DNA of 64,000 nucleotides from Oscarella lobularis. Lineage: Eukaryota; Porifera; Homoscleromorpha; Homosclerophorida; Oscarellidae. The position numbers were made by a program, and so were the translations under genes. The number at the start of each line of letters is the position of its first letter. Within the stretch, counting starts at the first letter, position 1. Where the stretch lies: positions 2,418,001 to 2,482,000 of the forward strand of contig NC_089182.1 in the NCBI RefSeq assembly GCF_947507565.1, written 5' to 3'. Below, in pieces: positions 52,193 to 64,000 of this stretch. Below the pieces are notes generated by a model, which was not told the origin of the DNA, made no database searches, and saw nothing but the letters and a program-made list of their open reading frames with translations.

Positions 52193-55100
52193 ATGTCCGT
52201 CTTCTCCAAGTTTGTTGCGTCCGTATCGGCCAACCCGCAAGGCGCGGCGTGTGGCGCCCTTCTTGCTGCGGGCGCCGCCTTCGTAATCAAGCAGCGCATG
52301 GGCGCAACGCGGAGAAAGTGAGCCGTGAGCGACTTTGGAAAAAATGCTCGACCCCCGTTCTCGTTTCTAGGCCGTCGAAATCGGCTATCGTCGTCGCTAA
52401 AACGGTATCGGTTCGCAAAATAAGCACAACGTCGCCAATACGCGCTCGTTTTCTTCTATCGTAGGACGAAGGACGCAAAGCCGCCGTCGATTCCCTATTC
52501 TTCAAGTGGGAAAGCATTTCGACGAACGAGCACTGTACCATTGACGATTTTTTTAGACGCTTATGGACTATCATCAAGATCATAATACCAGGCTTGTTCA
52601 CAAAAGAGGTTCGAAAGGGCGCGATCGCGCCACGCCCACATTCGCACTCTGCCCGACACAATTTTACACGGCATACTTTTTTTCATTTCGAGAAGATGCG
52701 TGTCTGATGTTTTTTTCTCTTTGACTATTGTTTGGACTCTCCCACATCGTTCATACGAGCACACTTGAAAATTTTTCTTACGTCATAACTTTTTTTTCTA
52801 TTTTGCAGTCTGGTTATCTTATTTTTGTCGCTGCGTCGCTCGTTGCTCGAACGTACTGCGATCTCTGGATGATTCAAACGGGTACGGCCATCGAAAGGTG
52901 AGCTGCAACCGAATTTTTTTCTTGTGTTTTTTTGCGTCATTTTTTTATGCTTTTCCAGTGCTATCATTGGACGAAGCATTCCCGAATTCAAATCCGGCCT
53001 TTTCAAATTCATCTATGCCATGCCTTTGGTTTGACGAAATAGTCGTTATAGTCTCTTTTTTCTACTTTTGGTTTTAGCTTGCCTTGATGAATAATCTGCT
53101 CAAGGTTTGTCTGACGAAAGAGGAAGTTCTCTTGTTTAATTTTCTCTTCTCTAGTTTGGACTGGACAAATTGAAGCTGTGTTTTCGAATTCGACTCACTT
53201 CCCACCTCTATCAAATCTACCTGAAGTGCGTTTCCCTACGCCAGAAAATTTAATATTAATTATTATTACCTAAGGGGTTTTGTGTATTACAAGATGGCCA
53301 ACCTTGATAATCGCATTGCAAATGCGGATCAACTGCTAACACAGGTATAGAAGCGCGTCAAGGGAAGAGTCTTATCTGTTTCTAATTATATACGTCCGGA
53401 ACCTTTAGGATGTTGAAAAATTTTGCAACACTTTTGCTGATCTCTACTCCAATCTAACCAAAGTCAGCCGACCGTTCATTGCAGTGTCAATCGCGTAATC
53501 AAAGTTTTAGCCAATTTTGGACATCTTCTTGTTTGCCAAGCAACTGGCCATGTCCATTGGCTATCAGGTTCGCAATCACGGATTTTTTATTCCTGCAGTC
53601 TTCATATCATTTCTATTAGGGGCCGGGCATGATGTTTGGCTATCTGATTCTATCCGGATGGTTCCTCACTCGTTTGAGACATCCGACCGGGCGACTGACA
53701 GCCGCCGAACAGCAACTGGAAGGCAACTTTCGCTTCGTCAATTCTCGACTCATAACGAACAGGTAGAGGAGGGAGAGAGACTAGCGCATGAAAATGTTTG
53801 ATTGTTTCTGCAGTGAAGAGGTGGCGTTCTATCAAGGGGATAGTAGGGAGAAAGTCACCATCATGAATTCATTTCATCGACTGGTGTGTGTGCTACATAT
53901 TAGTAATAGAGTCGTGGCTGTTTAAAAAATGCGTTTCCTTTTTTTTAGGTGACCCACTTGAATAAATTCATCAAGTTTCGTCTGTCCGTTGGCATTGTCG
54001 ATTCCATTGTGGCGAAATGTGCACACTTGGCGCAAGCGTTATTGCAGTTAGTAGATTGCCGGTTAATCGTTTATCTAGATTTGGCGACGACGCTCGGATA
54101 CATGATCGTCAGTCGACCCTTCCTAAATCTCACCAATCCGAAATACGAAAACGCAAGGCATTCTCAACTTTTGGAGGTACGAACCGAACGCATAGGTTGA
54201 CGACGAAAGTAGAGTTGGTTTTGAATCATCGTAGGATTACTACAACAGCGGAAGGACACTCGTGCGAATGTCACAGGCAACGGGACGAGTTGTGCTTGCC
54301 GGACGAGAAATGACCAAACTGGCCGGGTAAGGGTTTCCCCCCTTTTCTTTCCAAGTTAAAAAAATGCGAACACTTTTTTTATTATTTAAAAAATGCCAAT
54401 TTTGGACTCTTTTTCGCAGCTATGCCGCTCGGGTGAGCGAGCTGATGGTCGTCCTTCAAGATCTCAACAGGGGAATGTACCAACGCACCATGGTTACCAA
54501 TCACAATCACGGTCAAACGGAGTCTACTCAAAGTAGTCAGCAACGAATCCGCGCCAATGAATGCATAATGTAATTTAATCTAGATGAAACCGACGATCCG
54601 GGTCAGCCGTTGGTTCCCGGTTCTGGCACTCTCATATTGCAGGATCACGTCATAAAGTATGGGACGTTTCGAAGTTGAACGTAAAGATTTTTTTCTATTG
54701 GTTGCGTGCAGATTTGATCACGTGCCTCTCGTCACGCCAAACGGCGACGTTCTCGTGAAAAATCTCGACTTTGAAGTGAGGTCGGGAATGAACTGTCTCG
54801 TCTGTGGACCGAATGGATGCGGAAAAAGTTCGCTCTTTCGCATTTTGGGAGAGGTGCGCGAATTGTCGTATTATACCGCCGCGATTGCAATCGTATTTTT
54901 TTGTCTAGCTGTGGCCGTTGTTTGGCGGACGCTTGGTGAAACCGGACAAATCGAAGCTTTTCTACGTTCCTCAAGTGGATTCGTGCTTTTCCTCGTTTTT
55001 TTTTCTTTGCTATTTTCTTCTGTTTCTCAGAGGCCTTACATGACTGTTGGAACGTTGAGGGATCAGCTCATCTATCCCGATACAAAACAGCAGATGTCGG

Positions 55101-55689
55101 AAAAGGGGCTCTTGGACGCAAAACTGGCCGAATATCTTCAGCAGGTCCACTTGGGCTACTTACTTGAACGCGAGAATGGATGGGACGCCGAACAGGTAAG
55201 GACACAACAAAAAAATCAGATCTCCTGCTGAATCATGCGACTAGGACTGGATGGACGTGTTGAGTGGCGGAGAGAAGCAGCGAATAGCCGTAAGCTAATC
55301 AATGAAGGGAATACTAAGAAATCTATATTATGTTGTATATGTAGATGGCGAGGCTGTTTTACCACAAGCCTCAGTTTGCTATATTAGACGAGTGCACGAG
55401 CGCTGTGAGTGTCGACGTTGAGGGTTTTATGTACACGAGATGCCGAGAAGTAAATGAGAGGTTTTTAATTGATCATGTTCTGATTGCTGTGCTTTTTTGT
55501 AGGTGGGCATCACTCTGTTCACAGTTTCGCATCGCAAGTCTTTGTGGAAGTATCACGAGGTATGTTTGAACGCTTTGGTCCTTTTTTCTTGACGTTTATT
55601 GTCTCGTTTAGTATGTGCTCCAGTTTGATGGGCGTGGCAGTTGTGAATTCAAAAGAATTGATCCGGAGACGGACGAGTTTGGATCTTGA
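52193..55689 (+). CDS. ABCD3: ABCD3 / PMP70 peroxisomal ABC half-transporter
   Basis: Complete gene of about 20 short exons encoding a half-transporter close to the usual ~660 residues. ABCD3 homodimers import branched-chain and long-chain acyl-CoAs, dicarboxylates and bile-acid intermediates into peroxisomes (family knowledge). Exon 1 (52,193-52,317) gives [15 protein letters not shown]. The membrane domain follows with [49 protein letters not shown] and the EAA-like [16 protein letters not shown]. The nucleotide-binding domain has [14 protein letters not shown], Walker [11 protein letters not shown] (near 54,807), [15 protein letters not shown], signature LSGGEKQR (55,262) and Walker [11 protein letters not shown] (55,377). 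The C-terminus ends in FGS as in other ABCD3 proteins, which separates it from ABCD1/2. All introns traced use GT-AG and lie between 40 and 130 bp. No missing catalytic residue was seen. Confidence 0.96.
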
Positions 55690-55720
55690 CACGACTAATT
55701 ATGTAGGCTTTTTGGCTAGT

Positions 55721-55726
55721 AATAAA
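55721..55726 (+). terminator. Polyadenylation signal AATAAA for ABCD3
   Basis: Canonical AATAAA 31 bp after the ABCD3 stop codon, the only such hexamer on this strand close to the stop. A second AATAAA at 56,132-56,137 could serve a longer 3' UTR that would include the hairpin repeats. Confidence 0.65.
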
Positions 55727-55835
55727 TATGAATTATGAGCCTCCGTACACAATTACATAGTATCGATAATAATTGCTAATCATCAACTCATTCTTATCCT
55801 TCCGAGGCTCGTGTGATTACGACTACATATTTTGT

Positions 55836-56084
55836 CTGATGCCCGTATGTTCGGGTTGAAAACGGCCTCTAGGAAAAAACGTAAAAACCATATACGGGAT
55901 ACCGTTCGGTTGTTCTAATGCCCGTATGTCCGGGTTGAAAACGGCCTCTAGGAAAAACCATATACGGGACACTGTACGGTTGCTCTGATGCCCGTATGTC
56001 CGGGTAGGGTAAACGGCTTTTCAAGAAAAAACAAGGAAAAACCGTTTACCCTACCCGGATATACGGGACACCGTACGGTTGATA
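55836..56084. repeat. Three tandem GCCCGTATG units in convergent intergenic space
   Basis: Three units begin at 55,836, 55,915 and 55,985 with CT(G/A)ATGCCCGTATGT and end with ATATACGGGA(C/T)AC(C/T)GT(A/T)CGGTTG. Each unit has its own inverted ends, CCCGTATG against CATATACGGG or ATATACGGG. Units 1 and 2 share the middle GGTTGAAAACGGCCTCTAGG; unit 3 has a different, longer palindromic middle. The unit could be a tiny non-autonomous element or a structured-RNA repeat. Around it (55,690-55,835 and 56,085-56,381) nothing coding is visible, only two AGCGCGAG direct repeats near 56,092 and 56,146. Confidence 0.85.
55991..56067. other. 26-bp near-perfect hairpin
   Basis: Arms 55,991-56,016 and 56,042-56,067 are reverse complements over 26 bp except at one position, where RNA from the + strand would form a G-U pair. 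The loop of 25 nt is A-rich (AAGAAAAAACAAGGAAA). Stem length resembles a small pre-miRNA or a foldback element end. It lies between two converging genes, so either read-through transcript could contain it. Confidence 0.85.
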
Positions 56085-56120
56085 ATATTCAGCGCGAGGG
56101 AACAAGATTTAGTTCAAATT

Positions 56121-56181
56121 TTTATTAATTAAATAAAATAACAACAGCGCGAGATAACAGCATCTTGTTTTAAGTTTTATT
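56121..56181 (-). terminator. Candidate DOT1L polyadenylation signals
   Basis: On the minus strand AATAAA occurs at 56,181-56,176 and 56,126-56,121, about 200 and 255 bases beyond the DOT1L stop. No closer copy was found, so the 3' UTR is probably a few hundred bases. The 3' UTR would then stop just short of the hairpin cluster. Confidence 0.5.
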
Positions 56182-56381
56182 TAGCTATGTATGTAATTGG
56201 TGCTTTCTATCTAACTAACAAGTCATAATCCTGAAATTTCACAGATAATTCGAAACGTTTAAACTTCTATGTTGAGATAGAAGTTCGAGATGCCACTCAA
56301 AAAATAATAAACTTTGGACTGCAGTAGGGCTGGTGTATGATCTGAGCGCCTAATTTTTGTAAATACGCTACACGAAACGAG

Positions 56382-62554
<6,173 letters not shown>

Positions 62555-62875
62555 CGCCGAAGACGAGACAACACGCCAAAAGACACGACCCCGGATGCCT
62601 GTGCAGAGTCCCCGAATATCCGGAGATGTCGCGCGCAAACACAACGAAGGTCAACATGTAAAACACGGACGCGTTCTTCAAATTAGCATTACGTTGGACA
62701 CTCTTATCCGCGACTCCACGTACCCAACGAGGATGTATACACATACTTGACTGATTAGAAGAATTTGCATCACGTGACGGGACACCCCCTTCACGCCCTT
62801 GTGGAGATGATGCAACCGCGATCCGCCCAGTCGAGATAGAAACAAACCGTAGAGCGTTCAAAAAGGTCCAACGGC
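62555..62875. promoter_or_regulatory. Divergent DOT1L/NFI promoter region
   Basis: 321 bp separate the two start codons, which face away from each other. A perfect octamer ATTTGCAT (62,763-62,770) abuts an E-box CACGTG in the context TCACGTGAC (62,770-62,778), nearer to NFI. No clear TATA box at a useful distance was seen on either strand, and the region is moderately GC-rich. Assignment as a shared promoter is inference from position. Confidence 0.6.
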
Positions 62876-64000
62876 ATGGAGGCGAAAGTCGAAGAGACGG
62901 TAGTAAGCGTAAATAAGTCGTAACGATTTCGCAATATCGACGAACGCGACGATCGTACAGGACCAGTATCGTCCGTTCATCGATTCCCTTCTTCCGCACG
63001 TTCGCGCGTTCGCCTTCACGTGGTTCAACCTTCAGGCGCGTAAGCGCAAGCACTTCAAGGACAACGATCGTCGCATGACGCCGGACGAAGAGCGCCGATG
63101 CAAGGCCGAACTCGACGCCGAATCGGGCGAAGAAAAGCGCAAATGGGCGTCGCGTCTTCTCGCCAAATTGCGCAAGGACATCAAGCCGGAACATCGCGAA
63201 CAGTTCGTCCGCTCGATCGCGACGCCCGCGCCGCCGCACCAGCGCCACGCGTGCGTCCTATCGAATCCCGATCAAAAAGGCAAGATGCGACGCATCGATT
63301 GCCTTCGACAAGCCGACAAAGTCTGGCGACTCGATTTGGTCATGGTCATTCTCTTTCGCGCCGTCCCGCTCGAGTCGACCGACGGCGAACGACTCGGCAA
63401 AGTCGCGCACTGCTCCAATCCCAATCTCTGCGTACAACCGAAGCATTTGACTGTCAGCGTTCGCGAATTAGATCTCTTTCTCGCTAGTTTCATGAATCCG
63501 CGAGCCGGCAGCGGCGGTGAGAGAGCGTTCGTGTGGGGACTCGCGATCTTTCCCTTCTTTTTTTGCCCACCCCTTCGCTTTCGGTCGTTCTCCTGTCGAT
63601 GCGACTTCCACGTGGCTTTCTGTGGGGAAACGCTTTTTCTAAGAGGGGCGGTAACTTCCTTCCGATCCCCCTTTCTCTTCGCGCGTTTTCGATACTGTAC
63701 TACTATTCCTTTTTGGCGCGCGGGAAACGGAGAGTCCCCATCGATGGGTCCCCCTTTCCTCGCGTTTTTTTTTTTCGAATCGGAGGTCGCTTTCCTTTAT
63801 ACATATGTATAGCGTAACTTTTTTTTAGACGCCGACGAGCAAGATTGGGATCCGACCACGTTTCCAGGTACGAGACCACACATCTCGCAAAAACATTCCA
63901 AGAACCCTCGTTATATTTCATGTGGCAGCTGGACTACCTTACGTTTCCTTCCATATGAAATAAGCCCTAAAAATGCCACGTGTTGCATCTATATATATAG
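62876..64000 (+). CDS. NFI: Nuclear factor I (NFI) transcription factor, 3' partial
   Basis: NFI proteins bind the palindrome TTGGC(N5)GCCAA as dimers and regulate animal genes (family knowledge). Exon 1 (62,876-62,902) encodes [10 protein letters not shown] 58-bp intron leads to exon 2 (62,961-63,516) with the MH1-like DNA-binding domain: [108 protein letters not shown]. The cysteines conserved in the family at these places are present. A 312-bp intron, long for this locus, precedes exon 3 (63,829-63,867; [13 protein letters not shown]). A possible exon from 63,929 would stop after eleven codons at 63,961-63,963; this may be an alternative end or a false exon. The rest of the activation domain lies outside the window. 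Which vertebrate paralogue (A, B, C, X) it resembles is not meaningful for a single early-animal gene. Confidence 0.95.

Noticed and set aside
54364-54573. Separate small gene in ABCD3
   Set aside because: It is the ABCD3 exon [18 protein letters not shown] plus flanking intron read in frame.

Overview
The window is animal genomic DNA. It has spliced genes with very short introns (mostly 50-65 bp), intergenic gaps from 46 to about 700 bp, and a GC-rich coding style full of CG-ending codons. The four genes recognised (SZT2, ABCD3/PMP70, DOT1L and NFI) are animal-type, and the compactness suggests an early-branching metazoan such as a sponge. That placement is inference; nothing in the window names a species.

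Region 1 (1 to about 40,270) is one uninterrupted satellite array of roughly 980 monomers of 41 bp, with no open frame of note. It is organised at several scales: each monomer looks like two diverged halves of about 20 bp; monomers are grouped into a higher-order repeat of exactly 1188 bp (28 x 41 + 40); and blocks of 410 bp, 884 bp and 3.88 kb, plus segments copied at offsets of 12,726 and 17,339 bp, are duplicated within the array. A transition zone (40,271-40,560) holds a different, shorter AT-rich repeat.

Region 2 (about 40,671-52,146, +) is the body of SZT2, the large scaffold of KICSTOR, which ties GATOR1 to lysosomes for amino-acid control of mTORC1. About 40 exons run to a proper C-terminus, but the first ~400 residues expected for the family are absent and would lie beyond the satellite. 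Either the array sits in an SZT2 intron or the gene is cut at the array edge.

Region 3 (52,193-55,689, +) is a complete ABCD3/PMP70 peroxisomal half-transporter gene, starting 46 bp after the SZT2 stop. The tail-to-tail intergenic space after it (55,690-56,381) carries three tandem units of 70-100 bp, the last forming a near-perfect 26-bp hairpin.

Region 4 (62,554 down to 56,382, -) is DOT1L, the H3K79 methyltransferase: catalytic domain, coiled coils, then a very long last exon that is proline-rich and ends in an RS/RD-dipeptide tail. A 321-bp divergent promoter separates it from NFI (62,876 to window end, +), whose DNA-binding domain is intact and whose 3' part runs off the window.

Three introns, two in SZT2 and one in DOT1L, use the non-canonical donor GC with the identical hexamer gcgaga. 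Apart from shared promoters and tight packing there is no pathway linking the four genes; all are broadly conserved regulators or organelle genes.
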